Of a DNA stretch of 64,000 nucleotides, positions 22,164 through 34,074 are shown piece by piece. Below the pieces are notes generated by a model, which was not told the origin of the DNA, did no database searches, and saw only the letters and a program-made list of their open reading frames with translations. The stretch comes from Chionoecetes opilio (taxonomy: Eukaryota > Arthropoda > Malacostraca > Decapoda > Majidae), in assembly GCA_016584305.1 (NCBI GenBank), contig JACEEZ010011965.1, forward strand, positions 53,501 through 117,500. Reading direction: 5' to 3'. The stretch's first letter is position 1. Each line of letters begins with the position of its first letter. A program made the translations under genes and the position numbers.

Positions 22164-23134
22164 TGCATGACCCTGACTCATGTCATCAGTAACCATGCAG
22201 ACCCTGACTCATGTCATCAGTAACCATGCAGACCCTGACTCATGTCATCAGTAACCATGCAGACCCTGACTCATGTCATCAGTAACCATGCAGACCCTGA
22301 CTCATGTCATCAGTAACCATACAGACCCTGACTCATGTCATCAGTAACCATACAGACCCTGACTCATGTCATCAGTAACCATGCAGACCCTGACTCATGT
22401 CATCAGTAACCATGCAGACCCTGACTCATGTCATCAGTAACCATGCAGACCCTGACTCATGTCATCAGTAACCATGCAGACCCTGACTCATGTCATCAGT
22501 AACCATGCAGACCCTGACTCATGTCATCAGTAACCATACAGACCCTGACTCATGTCATCAGTAACCATACAGACCCTGACTCATGTCATCAGTAACCATG
22601 CAGACCCTGACTCATGTCATCAGTAACCATGCAGACCCTGACTCATGTCATCAGTAACCATGCAGACCCTGACTCATGTCATCAGTAACCATGCAGACCC
22701 TGACTCATGTCATCAGTAGCCATGCAGACCCTGACTCATGTCATCAGTAACCATGCAGACCCTGACTCATGTCATCAGTAACCATGCAGACCCTGACTCA
22801 TGTCATCAGTAACCATGCAGACCCTGACTCATGTCATCAGTAACCATGCAGACCCTGACTCATGTCATCAGTAACCATACAGACCCTGACTCATGTCATC
22901 AGTAACCATGCAGACCCTGACTCATGTCATCAGTAACCATGCAGACCCTGACTCATGTCATCAGTAACCATGCAGACCCTGACTCATGTCATCAGTAACC
23001 ATGCAGACCCTGACTCATGTCATCAGTAACCATGCAGACCCTGACTCATGTCATCAGTAACCATGCAGACCCTGACTCATGTCATCAGTAACCATGCAGA
23101 CCCTGACTCATGTCATCAGTAACCATGCAGACCT
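22164..23134. repeat. 31-bp minisatellite, ~31 copies
   Basis: Unit: accatgcagaccctgac followed by tcatgtcatcagta. Very homogeneous; the main variant is catgcag/catacag. A 31-bp period shifts frame every unit, so no long ORF forms. Confidence 0.97.
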
Positions 23135-23210
23135 AGTAATGTACACAACAGTCCATTCCCCTCAGTAGTGTTGGCAGCCAAGCCTAAATACTTGAATAAC
23201 TATTAACTTG

Positions 23211-23567
23211 GGGAGGCGGTAGCAGAGTGGTTAGTGTCTCTGAGTGGCATTCTCGGTGACCCGAGTTCGATCCCCGAAGAAAACAAAAGATCTTTCTGCA
23301 CCGTCGAGTGGCCTAAGAACACCCAAATGCCTTGCCCATTAACTCTACCTTAGATTGCGAGTGCATGGGAGGACACAGGGGGGCGGCATGAGCCTCTCTA
23401 ATCACAGGTGTCACTATAAAAGTCCTGCCTGCGCCACCATGGGCGAGGGCCAGCCATCACAGCCCTCAAGTGTGCCTCCAGGGCCTGCCATCCCACCCCT
23501 GAGTCACCACTGCCTACAGGCGCTATAGGCACAGATGTAAAAAAAAAATATAATAATAATAATAATC
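23211..23567 (+). mobile_element. tRNA-derived SINE, copy 4 (full length)
   Basis: tRNA-like head with A-box region ggtagcagagtggttagt and B box gagttcgatcc; body with ctttctgcaccgtcgagtgg, ggggcggcatgagcctc and cactataaaagtcctgcctg; only one VNTR unit (agccctcaagtgtgcctcc); tail with ctacaggcgctataggcac, an A run and (AAT)n. The long variable-arm-like insert hints at a Ser/Leu-type tRNA ancestor. Confidence 0.8.
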
Positions 23568-23869
23568 CGAAACATTGCTAACTCATGACTGTCTGCCATA
23601 ATGTTGCCGCGGACACACCTGCCCTGCCGGACAACAACCAAAGGGTTCAGGACACTTATAGTTAGGACATAACTTGTTCACCCTCCCTTGCCTGCTCTGG
23701 AAGAGTTTAATGCACCCAGGCTCATGCCATGCCCTCAGACAATGCCCACACAGCGGGAACACACTGGTAACTGTGAGCCATGGGCTGCCAGCTACTAATA
23801 CCAGGCCAAATATATAATATAAATACTATAATAAATACTAATAAAATATGAAATACATAAACATATATA

Positions 23870-24905
23870 TTTACTTTTTCGCATTCAGCTCACAACTTGT
23901 TTCTCACACAGCAACACTTACCCATCAAAAGTTATTGTAAATGGATGGATCTATAATTTTATCCCTGTCATTTCCATCTAGCGAAAAAAAAAAACTGATT
24001 TCTGGCTGTTCAAAAATATTCCAAAATTGACGAAAATCAGGTTTTTGTAATTTTGCCGCAAAACTACGAGTCGTAGAAGAAAACTTATGGAAGTAACAAA
24101 GGTTCATCTTGAGGTGTTCTACATGACGCAGTAATCGGCTTGTCAAAACACCACATGGTTGTCGAGAAAATTTATATTTTTTATAAATGTACGAATATGG
24201 TATTTTCTCGCTTATTTACCAATCAATATTTTTTTGCTTTAAGCCAAATGATGCCCCTTGATCTACTTCACATTTACTTCTCTATACCTGTTGCAATTAT
24301 CTGCCATAGTCTTTTAGTTATTGAAAAAAATCGTGATTTTCATAAAAAAAATCAAGGCATACCCCTTGCAAAATTTGCAATATTTTTTTGAAAAATAGAT
24401 TTGCTTGAAAAGTTGTTCGTAGCATTTTTCGGGCATGCTGAACACGAATTTGGAGTAAGTTTTCAGTTACAATGATTAAAAGTCCCTATTTCAGCCAATT
24501 CACAATGACATGATACTTCCAGATATTCCTTAAAAACCACAAATTAGACAAAACTTACTACAAGACATAACAATATGACAGGCATTGCTAGATTAATCAT
24601 TACTAAAATACAACGATCAGTATTAGTAATATTATTAATCCCTATTTGAGCCACCCATGTGATTGTCAAAGGACTTATAAAACCTAGAAATACCATAGCA
24701 ATCCTGTGGGACTTCTAATGCCCTCCCATGACACCTGTAGGATGCCTGAAGGAACTCGTAAAAGACTGAAGGATTGTATACAAAGCGAAAGATACTTAAA
24801 AAAAATAGTTCCTCCCCTTCTTCTCTCCTCCCTTCCTTGTCCCACCTCCTTCCTTCTCCCCCTCTTCCCTTCCCTTCCCTTCCCTTCCCTTCCCTTCCCC
24901 CGAAC
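23870..24905 (+). repeat. Dispersed repeat R3, copy 2
   Basis: Collinear with 14985-16170: ttgtttctcacacagcaaca, gaagtaacaaaggttcatct, tgatacttccagatattcc, atcctgtgggacttctaatg, then a CCCTTCC-rich end. It lacks the Tigger-like right terminus seen next to the copies at 7.1 and 16.2 kb. The interval 23568-23869 before it shows no feature. Confidence 0.65.
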
Positions 24906-24934
24906 AATCGGTTGTCATCCATGAAGCCAGCCTT

Positions 24935-25240
24935 ACACCCCTAATTATAGAAGGGAGCTTTAAAAGGAGGCTGGACAGTGTTATGGATGGGGATGAAAGG
25001 TGGATGTACATAAGAACATAAGAACATAAGGAAGCTACAAGAGGCCGTGAGACCTACATGTGATAGTTCCTGTCACCTAACACTACCTACATCCACCTTT
25101 CATCCCCATCCATGAACCTATCCAGCCCCTCTTTAAAGCTCCCCAATGACTCCGCACTAACTGCCTGTCTACTGAGTCCATGCCAATCATTCACCACCCT
25201 ATTTGTGAACCAGTTTTTCCCTATTTCTTTTTTAAATATA
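24935..25240. mobile_element. LINE family A 3' ends, head-to-head pair
   Basis: A sense piece (24949-25010: GSFKRRLDSVMDGDERWM reading on +) is followed directly by an antisense 3' end (25011-25240) with the usual ataaggaagctacaagaggc. The two ggatgaaaggtggatg/catccacctttcatcc parts are complementary. Confidence 0.65.
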
Positions 25241-25549
25241 CGCTTTTCCAGCTTGAAAACGTTTCTTCTTGGGTTTTACCCTTAAAAGTAGGGATTTTTT
25301 AAGTAAAAAGGGAAACTACCCCCGTGGGAGGTCTCACGCCTCTTGTGCTTTCCCTTTTTTGTTTTTAGTAACTGAGAGAAGTGAGTGGTGTTAGGCTGCA
25401 CTGGGGGGGCTGGGGGTTTGGGAAAAGGCGGGGCCCTGGGGGTCATGATTTTCCATGACAACGTGGGCCGCCCCGTTCCCCATACCGGGAAATGGAGGGG
25501 GGAGGGGAAGTAGCAAACTTGGGGGGTGTAGTATGGTGGGGAAACAGTC

Positions 25550-26390
25550 TGGAGGGGGCTCTCTCTCTCTCTTTTCTTTTCTCCCTCATCTTTTCTCCGT
25601 CCCTCTCTCTCCCCCTCTCTTCCCCTCTCTCAGGCCCCTGATGTGGGCCGGAAAACTGAAAAATTATAGCTTTAAAACATGGGGGCTCTCTCTCTCTCTC
25701 TCTCTCTCTTTTCCTTTTCCCTTCCTTTTTCTCCGGGCACCCCCCCCCTCCCCTCTCCCGGAACCCCCCCCCTTTTCCCCTTTTTCTTCTCTCTCTCCTC
25801 TCCCATTCCCCACCTTTCCGGGGGCTCCTCTCCTCTCTCCTCTCCTCCTTTGTTTTCCCCTCTCTCCTCGCTCTCTCTCCTCTTTTTTCAGCGCTGATGT
25901 ACCGAGAAAAAATGAACAAAATTATAGCTAATAAAATGGGTCTTTTTCCCCCCTCTCTCCTCTCCCTCTCTCTCTCTCTCTCTCTCTCCTTCCCCTCTCT
26001 CCCCCTCTCGCCTCTCACTCTCCCTCCAAACGCTGATGTGACCAAAAACTGACAAATTTATAGCCCAATACAAAGGGTTTTTTCTTTTTTCCCCTCTCTC
26101 CGGGTTTTTCTTTTCCCCCTCGCTTTTTCTCTCTCTCTCCTCCTCGTCTTCTCTTCCCCCTCTTCTCTCCCCCTCTCTTTTTCTCTCAGGGGGCTTTGTG
26201 AACCCCAGAAAAATTTGGGCAACTTATACTAATACATGGGGGCTCTCCCCTCTCTCTCTCTTTTTCTCCCACTCTCTCCTCTTTTCCTTCCCCTTTCCCC
26301 TCTTTTTCTCTCCCCTTCGTCTCCTTCTCCTCTCTCCTTTAGCGTGATTGAACCCAGAAAACTGACAATTATAGGGTAATTCAAAGGGGG

Positions 26391-26430
<40 letters not shown>

Positions 26431-27839
26431 TTTCCCCTTTCCTCTCTCTCCCTTTCCCCCCTTTCTTTTTCTCTCTCTTCTCTCCTCCCCTCCCCTCTCT
26501 TCCCCTCCAATTTTTCCCCTCCTCTCTCCCTTTTCCTTCCTCTCTCTCTCTCTCCCTCAACGCTGATGTGACCGAAAAAAACTGACAAAATTATAGCTAA
26601 AACATGGGGGGTCTTCCCCTCTCTCCCCATCCCTCTCGTCTCTCCCCTTCCCTCTTTTCTCCCCTCCCTCGCCTCCTCTCTCTCTCTCTCCCCTCTCCTT
26701 TTCCTCTCTCCCGGCTGATGTGACCGAGAAAAAATGACCCCTTTTAGCTAATTTAAAAGGGGGGGGTCTCCTCTCTCTCTCTTTTTCTCTTTCTCTCCCC
26801 ATCTCTCTCTCCTCCTCTCTCTCTCTCCTCTCCCCTCCCCGGCGGTTCCCTCCCTTTCCTTCTTCCCCTCTCCCCTCTTCTCCCCTCTCTCTCCCCTTCT
26901 CACCTCTCCCTCTCCCCTTTTCCTTTTTCCCCTCTCTCTCTCCTCTCCAAAACCCCTGATGTGAAACCCGGGAAAAATGACAACTTAAAAAGGGTAATAC
27001 GGGGCCCCCTTTTCTTCTCTCCCCCTCTTCTCTAGTTTTTTTCGTTTCCCTTCCTTTTCGTTTTCTCTCTCCTCTTCCCCTCTTCTCTCCCCTTTCGGGG
27101 AAAATCCAACTTCTTCTTCCCCCTTTTCCCTCTCTCTCTCTCTCTTCCCCTCTTTTCATCTCTCTTTTCTCTCTCCGGTCCCCCCTTTTCTTCTCTTTTC
27201 TCTCTCTTTTCCTCTCCTCCTTCTCTCTCCTCTTTTCCTTTTCTTTTTTCTCTCTCCTCCTTTTCCCTCTCAACCAAAAAAGACAACAAAAATAAAGGGG
27301 CCTCCCCGCTCTCCCCTCCCTCCCGTCTTTTCTTTCTCTTCTCGCCTTTCCGGGGAAAATCCGTAAAACAGGGGTTTTCTCTCTCTTTTCTTCCGAAAAA
27401 CCCCCCCCATTTTTCCCGCCCTCTCTCCCCCTCATTTTCTCAGCGCTGATGTGACCGAGAAAAATGACAAATTAAAAGCTTTAAAACCAAAGGGGTCTCT
27501 CCCCTCTCTCTTCCCCCTCTCCTCTTTCTCCTCTTACTCGGGCCTCCCCTCATCCCTTTTCTTCCAGCGCTATTTCCCCCTCATTTCCAAAACTTCTCTC
27601 CTTCTCTCTTTTCCTCTCCTCTCTCTCTTTTCTCCTCCTCCCCCCTCTCTCTCCCGCTCTCTCCCTTTTCTCCCTTTTCCCTCTTTCTTTTCCAAAACTT
27701 TTCTCCTCTCTCCCTCCTCTCTCCTCCTCTCTCTCTCTCTCCCCTCTCCCCTCTCTCTCTCTTTTTCTTCTCTCTCTCCCCTCTCTCCTCTCCACCTGAT
27801 TGACCAAAAACTACAACTTAACAATACGGGTTTTCCTCC

Positions 27840-27871
<32 letters not shown>

Positions 27872-27975
27872 CCCCTCTCCTCCTCTCTCTTTCCTTCTCT
27901 TCTCTCTCCAGGTAGGGCCAAAACTGACCTTTACTTCACTCTCTCTCTCTCTCTCCTTTTCCTCCCCTCTCCTCT

Positions 27976-28013
<38 letters not shown>

Positions 28014-29515
28014 CCTGGTCCCTCCTTTCTTACGGGGGCTCTCTCTCCTCTCCTCCTCTCTCTCCCTCTTCTCTCTCTCTCCCTCTCTCTCTCCCTCCCC
28101 CTCTTCTCTCCCCTCCCCCTCTCTCTCTTTCTCTCTCCTCTCTCTCTCCCTTCCGTTCCAAAACTACCAACTTTCATAATTTGGGGCTCTCTCTCTCCCT
28201 CTTTTCCTCTCTCTCCCCTCCTCCTCTCTCTCTCCCCTCTCTCACGCTGATGTACCCAGAAAAAAAAAACACTTTTTTTCTAAAACATGGGGTTTCTCCT
28301 TTTCTCTCTCCTCTCCTCTCTTTTCCCCCTCTCTTCTCTCCTCCCCTCCCTCTTTCTCTCTCCTCTCTCTCTCCCCTCACCTGTTCCAGAAAACTGCCCT
28401 TTGCAACTTCTCTCTCTCTCTCTCTCTTCTGTCTCCTCTTCCCCTCTTTTCCTCTCATCTCCCTTTTCTCCTCTCCCTTCTCCTCTCTCTCTCTCTCCCT
28501 GTTTCCAGCGCCTTTACTTACTTCCTCTCTCTCTCTCTCTCTCGCTCCCCTCCTCTCTCTCTCTTCACTTTTTCTCTCTCTCTCTTCCCCCTCTCCTCTC
28601 TCTCTCTCTCCTCTCTCTCCTTCACGCTTGATGTGACCGAGAAAAAAGGACACTTATAGCTAATACATGGGTCCCTCTCTTCTCTCTCCCTCTCTCTCTC
28701 CCTCTCTCTCTCTCTCTTCTCCTCTCTCTCTCTCTCCCCCCTCTTCTCTCTCCCCTCTCTCTCACTCAATAGCGCTTATGTGACCGAGAAAAATGAAACT
28801 TATAGCTAATACTGGGCTCTCCCCCTCTCTCCTCTCCTCTTCTCTTCCTCTCCCCTCTCTCTCTCCTTCCCCCTTCTCTCTCTTTTCTGTCTCTCTCTCT
28901 TCTCTCTCTCTTTCTCTCTCCCGCGCTGAAAGTTTACCCAGAAAAAATGACAACCCTTAAAAGCTAATACATGGGGGCCCCTCTCTCTCTCCCCCTCTCT
29001 CTCCCCTCCTCTCTCTTCCTCTCTCCTTTTCTCCTTCTCTCTCCCATTTTCTCTTCTCTCCTCTCCCCCCTCTCTTCTTCATCCTCTCTCCTCTCTCAGC
29101 GCTGATGTGACCGAGAAAACTGACAACTTATAGCTAATACATGGGGTCTCTCTCTCTCTCTCTCTCTGGGCCTCCTCCTCTCTCTCTCTCTCTCCCGCGC
29201 TGATGGACCGGGGGGGGGGAAAAATGACAACTTATAGCTAAAACATTGGGGGCCCCCTCTCTCTCCTCTTCTCTTCTCCTTCCCCTCTCCTTCTCTCTCT
29301 TCTCTCCCCTCTCTCTCCCCTTTCCTTCCCCCTCTCTCACTCAGCGCGATGTGAAACCCAGAAAACTGACAACTTAAAAAGCTAAAACATGGGCTCTCTC
29401 TCTCCCCTCCCTCTCTCCTCTTTTTCCCCTCTCTCTCTCTCTCTTTTTCCCCTCTCTCTCTCTCTCTCCTCTCCCCTCTCTCTCTCTCTATCTCTCTCTC
29501 TCTCTCTCTCCCTCA
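25550..29515. repeat. ~4-kb CT-rich tract with a recurring ~50-bp core
   Basis: Long CT tracts alternate about 20 times with a core related to gctgatgtgaccgagaaaa, then ctgacaacttatagctaata and catgggg. Core copies differ by many small indels and homopolymer changes. Numerous ORFs of up to ~290 codons on both strands are only Ser/Leu/Pro or Arg/Glu/Gly runs and are not genes. 25241-25549 before it is also degraded and carries a corrupted LINE tail (gaggtctcacgcctcttgtg). Confidence 0.85.
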
Positions 29516-29556
29516 TCCATTGCATCGCCCCTCTGCAGATATTGCATCATTGCATC

Positions 29557-29940
29557 CAGTGGCGTAGCTAACGGGGGGGGGGGCTGTTTGAAATCGCCCC
29601 CCGGGCCCCCAAGAGCGGGGGCCCCCAAATGCATCACTCCATCAAACAAAACTCCTGTGATCCGCCAAAACCTTGGCTTAATACTCCTTGGGGTTTGTGT
29701 TTAATTTGATCTGTATCTTGTGAGTGCCATCACAGGCTTCTTAATTCGGATTAAAAAGGATTTATGGGCATTGAAAAAGTCTCAGAAAGTGTCAAAATGC
29801 ACCAAAATATGTTCATATACCAAAAATCTCCCGAACCCGCCCAGCTGGTTACCCCCCCCCCCCAAACACCTGCACACTTTAGAGGGGGCCCCTCCAGGAA
29901 GTAAGCCCTCTGGGCCCCCAAATGTCTAGCTACGCCCCTG
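29557..29940. mobile_element. hAT-type MITE with perfect 8-bp target duplication
   Basis: Ends CAGTGGCGTAGCTA and TAGCTACGCCCCTG, flanked on both sides by attgcatc (29549-29556 and 29941-29948). 384 bp, C-rich near both ends (cgggcccccaagagcg, ctgggcccccaaatg). No transposase. The intact duplication implies a recent insertion. Confidence 0.85.
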
Positions 29941-30087
29941 ATTGCATCATCCCTCCTCCCTCCTCGCGCCTGGGAGGAAGGCAACCGTCAGCGCTAGTAG
30001 AGGTATTTGTATTGTAAGATCACGTTTTCCTTGAATAACGCCAAACCTATGCTAGGTAAGTAATACAGGGCGCAATTAAACAACAAC

Positions 30088-30270
30088 ACAGAACAGGTCA
30101 AGGCCTTTCGTTTTGAGCTATGGTAAAATGAAATTGGGTTATCATTAACTGAGAAAATGACATTTAAATATTATTATAAAACCTTTCAATGTAATTTTCT
30201 CAGTTAATTACCACCCGATTTCCTTTTACCACAGCACCAATGAAAGGCCTTGTTGACCTGTTCTGTGTTT
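30088..30270. repeat. Foldback (inverted repeat) ~180 bp
   Basis: Left arm acagaacaggtcaaggcctt, tatggtaaaatgaaat, aactgagaaaatgac; right arm has ttctcagttaattacc, ccttttaccacagc, ggccttgttgacctgttctg. A diverged copy of the left arm and its outer flank (30010-30140) recurs at 36425-36545, next to the RBM12-type gene. Confidence 0.7.
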
Positions 30271-30289
30271 ATTACTATCGCATTGTATT

Positions 30290-30910
30290 ACTCCGTCCCT
30301 AGCAGAGGTTGTGAGTCCCTAGCAGAAGTTGTGAGTTATAGCTCCAGGGAATTGTATTACTACGTCCCTAGCAGAGGTTGTGAGTTATGGCTCCAGAGAA
30401 TTGTATTACTACGTCCCTAGCAGAGGTTGTGAGTTATGGCTCCAGGAAATTGTATTACTACGTCCCTAGCAGAGGTTGTGAGTTATGGCTCCAGGGAATT
30501 GTATTACTACGTCCCTAGCAGAGGTTGTGAGTTATGGCTCCAGGGAATTGTATTACTAGGTCCCTAGCAGAGGTTGTGAGTTATAGCTCCAGGGAATTGT
30601 ATTACTACGTCCCTAGCAGAGGTTGTGAGTTATAGCTCCAGGGAATTGTATTACTAGGTCCCTAGCAGAGGTTGTGAGTTATAGCTCCAGGGAATTGTAT
30701 TACTAGGTCCCTAGCAGAGGTTGTGAGTTATAGCTCCAGGGAATTGTATTACTACGTCCCTAGCAGAAGTTGTGAGTTATAGCTCCAGGGAATTGTATTA
30801 CTACGTCCCTAGCAGAGGTTGTGAGTCCCTAGCAGAGGTTGTGAGTTATGGCTCCAGGGAATTGTATTACTCCGTCCCTAGCAGAGGTTGTGAGTTATAG
30901 CTCCAGGGAA
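30290..30910. repeat. 49-bp minisatellite, ~12 copies
   Basis: Unit: attgtattactacgtcccta, gcagaggttgtgagttat, ggctccaggga. Variants tacgtccc/taggtccc/tccgtccc; two places carry an extra short gtgagtccctagcagagg insert. Confidence 0.95.
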
Positions 30911-30974
30911 AACGTGATTTCTCAAAATAATACCTAATACCCTATTTAATTACCCTATTAAGATTATATATCAA

Positions 30975-33900
30975 CATGGGAGTATATATAATATACCCCT
31001 AGTAAGGGTATATATAATATGCCCCTAGTAAGGGTATATATAATATGCCCCTAGCAAGGGTATATATAATATGCCCCTAGTAAGGGTATATATAATATGC
31101 CCCTAGTAAGGGTATATATAATATGCCCCTAGTAAGGGTATATATAATATGCCCCTAGTAAGGGTATATATAATATACCCCTAGTAAGGGTATATATAAT
31201 ATGCCCCTAGTAAGGGTATATATAATATGCCCCTAGTAAGGGTATATATAATATGCCCCTAGTAAGGGTATATATAATATGCCCCTAGTAAGGGTATATA
31301 TAATATGCCCCTAGTAAGGGTATATATAATATGCCCCTAGTAAGGGTATATATAATATGCCCCTAGTAAGGGTATATATAATATGCCCCTAGTAAGGGTA
31401 TATATAATATACCCTAGTAAGGGTATATATAATATGCCCCTAGTAAGGGTATATATAATATGCCCCTAGTAAGGGTATATATAATATGCCGCTAGTAAGG
31501 GTATATATAATATGCCCCTAGTAAGGGTATATATAATATGCCCCTAGTAAGGGTATATATAATATACCCCTAGTAAGGGTATATATAATATGCCCTAGTA
31601 AGGGTATATATAATATACCCCTAGTAAGGGTATATATAATATGCCCCTAGTAAGGGTATATATAATATGCCCCTAGTAAGGGTATATATAATATGCCCCT
31701 AGTAAGGGTATATATAATATGCCCCTAGCAAGGGTATATATAATATGCCCCTAGTAAGGGTATATATAATATGCCCCTAGTAAGGGTATATATAATATAC
31801 CCCTAGTAAGGGTATATATAATATGCCCCTAGTAAGGGTATATATAATATGCCCCTAGCAAGGGTATATATAATATGCCCCTAGTAAGGGTATATATAAT
31901 ATGCCCCTAGTAAGGGTATATATAATATACCCCTAGTAAGGGTATATATAATATGCCCCTAGTAAGGGTATATATAATATGCCCCTAGTAAGGGTATATA
32001 TAATATACCCCTAGTAAGGGTATATATAATATGCCCCTAGTAAGGGTATATATAATATGCCCCTAGTAAGGGTATATATAATATGCCCCTAGTAAGGGTA
32101 TATATAATATGCCCCTAGTAAGGGTATATATAATATGCCCCTAGTAAGGGTATATATAATATGCCCCTAGTAAGGGTATATATAATATGCCCCTAGTAAG
32201 GGTATATATAATATGCCCCTAGTAAGGGTATATATAATATGCCCCTAGTAAGGGTATATATAATATGCCCCTAGTAAGGGTATATATAATATGCCCCTAG
32301 TAAGGGTATATATAATATACCCCTAGTAAGGGTATATATAATATGCCCCTAGTAAGGGTATATATAATATGCCCCTAGTAAGGGTATATATAATATGCCC
32401 CTAGTAAGGGTATATATAATATGCCCCTAGTAAGGGTATATATAATATGCCCCTAGTAAGGGTATATATAATATGCCCTAGTAAGGGTATATATAATATG
32501 CCCCTAGTAAGGGTATATATAATATGCCCCTAGTAAGGGTATATATAATATACCCTATACGGGTTAATAATATGCCCCTAGTAAGGGTATAATAATATGC
32601 CCCTAGTAAGGGTATATATAATATGCCCCTAGTAAGGGTTATATAATATGCCCCTAGTAAGGGTATATAACTATGCCCCTAGAAGGGTATATATAATATG
32701 CCCTAGTAAGGGTATATATAATATGCCCCTAGCAAGGGTATATAAATATGCCCTAGTAAGGGTATATATAATATACCCCTAGTAAGGGTATATATAATAT
32801 GCCCCTAGTAAGGGTAATATAATATGCCCCTAGTAAGGGTATATATAATATGCCCCTAGTAAGGGTATATATAATATACCCTAGTAAGGGTATATTAATA
32901 TGCCCCTAGTAAGGGTAATATAATATGCCCCTAGTAAGGGTATATATAATATGCCCCTAGCAAGGGTATATTAATATGCCCCTAGTAAGGGTATATATAA
33001 TATACCCCTAGTAAGGGTATATATAATATGCCCCTAGTAAGGGTATATATAATATGCCCTAGTAAGGGTATATATAATATGCCCCTAGTAAGGGTATATA
33101 TAATATGCCCCTAGTAAGGGTATATATAATATGCCCCTAGTAAGGGTATATATAATATGCCCTAGTAAGGGTATATATAAATATGCCCCTAGTAAGGGTA
33201 TATATAATATGCCCCTAGTAAGGGTATATATAATATGCCCCTAGTAAGGGTATATATAATATGCCCCTAGTAAGGGTTATATATAATATGCCCCTAGTAA
33301 AGGTATATATAATATGCCCTAGTAAGGGTATATATAATATGCCCCTAGTAAGGGTATATATAATATGCCCCTAGTAAGGGTATATATAATATGCCCCTAG
33401 TAAGGGTATATATAATATGCCCCTAGTAAGGGTATATATAATATGCCCCTAGTAAGGGTATATATAATATGCCCCTAGTAAGGGTATATATAATATGCCC
33501 CTAGCAAGGGTATATATAATATGCCCCTAGTAAGGGTATATATAATATGCCCCTAGCAAGGGTATATATAATATGCCCCTAGTAAGGGTATATATAATAT
33601 GCCCCTAGTAAGGGTATATATAATATGCCCCTAGTAAGGGTATATATAATATGCCCCTAGTAAGGGTATATATAATATGCCCCCAGTAAGGGTATATATA
33701 ATATGCCCCTAGTAAGGGTATATATAATATGCCGCTAGTAAGGGTATATATAATATGCCCCTAGCAAGGGTATATATAATATGCCCCTAGTAAGGGTATA
33801 TATAATATGCCCCTAGCAAGGGTATATATAATATGCCCCTAGTAAGGGTATATATAATATGCCCCTAGTAAGGGTATATATAATATGCCCCTAGTAAGGG

Positions 33901-34000
33901 TATATATAATATGCCGCTAGTAAGGGTATATATAATATGCCCCTAGCAAGGGTATATATAATATGCCCCTAGCAAGGGTATATATAATATGCCCCTAATA
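30975..34000. repeat. 26-bp AT-rich satellite-like array, ~115 copies
   Basis: Unit: gggtatatataatat followed by gcccctagtaa. Near-palindromic variants have taccc in place of tgcccc. The array is homogeneous except for 32540-33300, where many single-base losses and gains cluster. No ORF because of frequent TAG/TAA. Confidence 0.97.
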
Positions 34001-34074
34001 ATCTCCTAAGAGTCACTTGAATAAATGATGTGAAAAAATCAAGATCTCGCATGTTGTATTGAAAGAAAATGAAA

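Noticed and set aside
22164..23134. CRISPR-like array
   Set aside because: Contiguous identical 31-bp units without unique spacers in a eukaryotic context; ordinary minisatellite. The same applies to the 21-, 26-, 49-, 52- and 58-bp arrays.
25443..28653. Many 100-290-codon Ser/Leu/Pro or Arg/Glu/Gly ORFs
   Set aside because: They follow from CT/GA composition on both strands; no domain or splice context.
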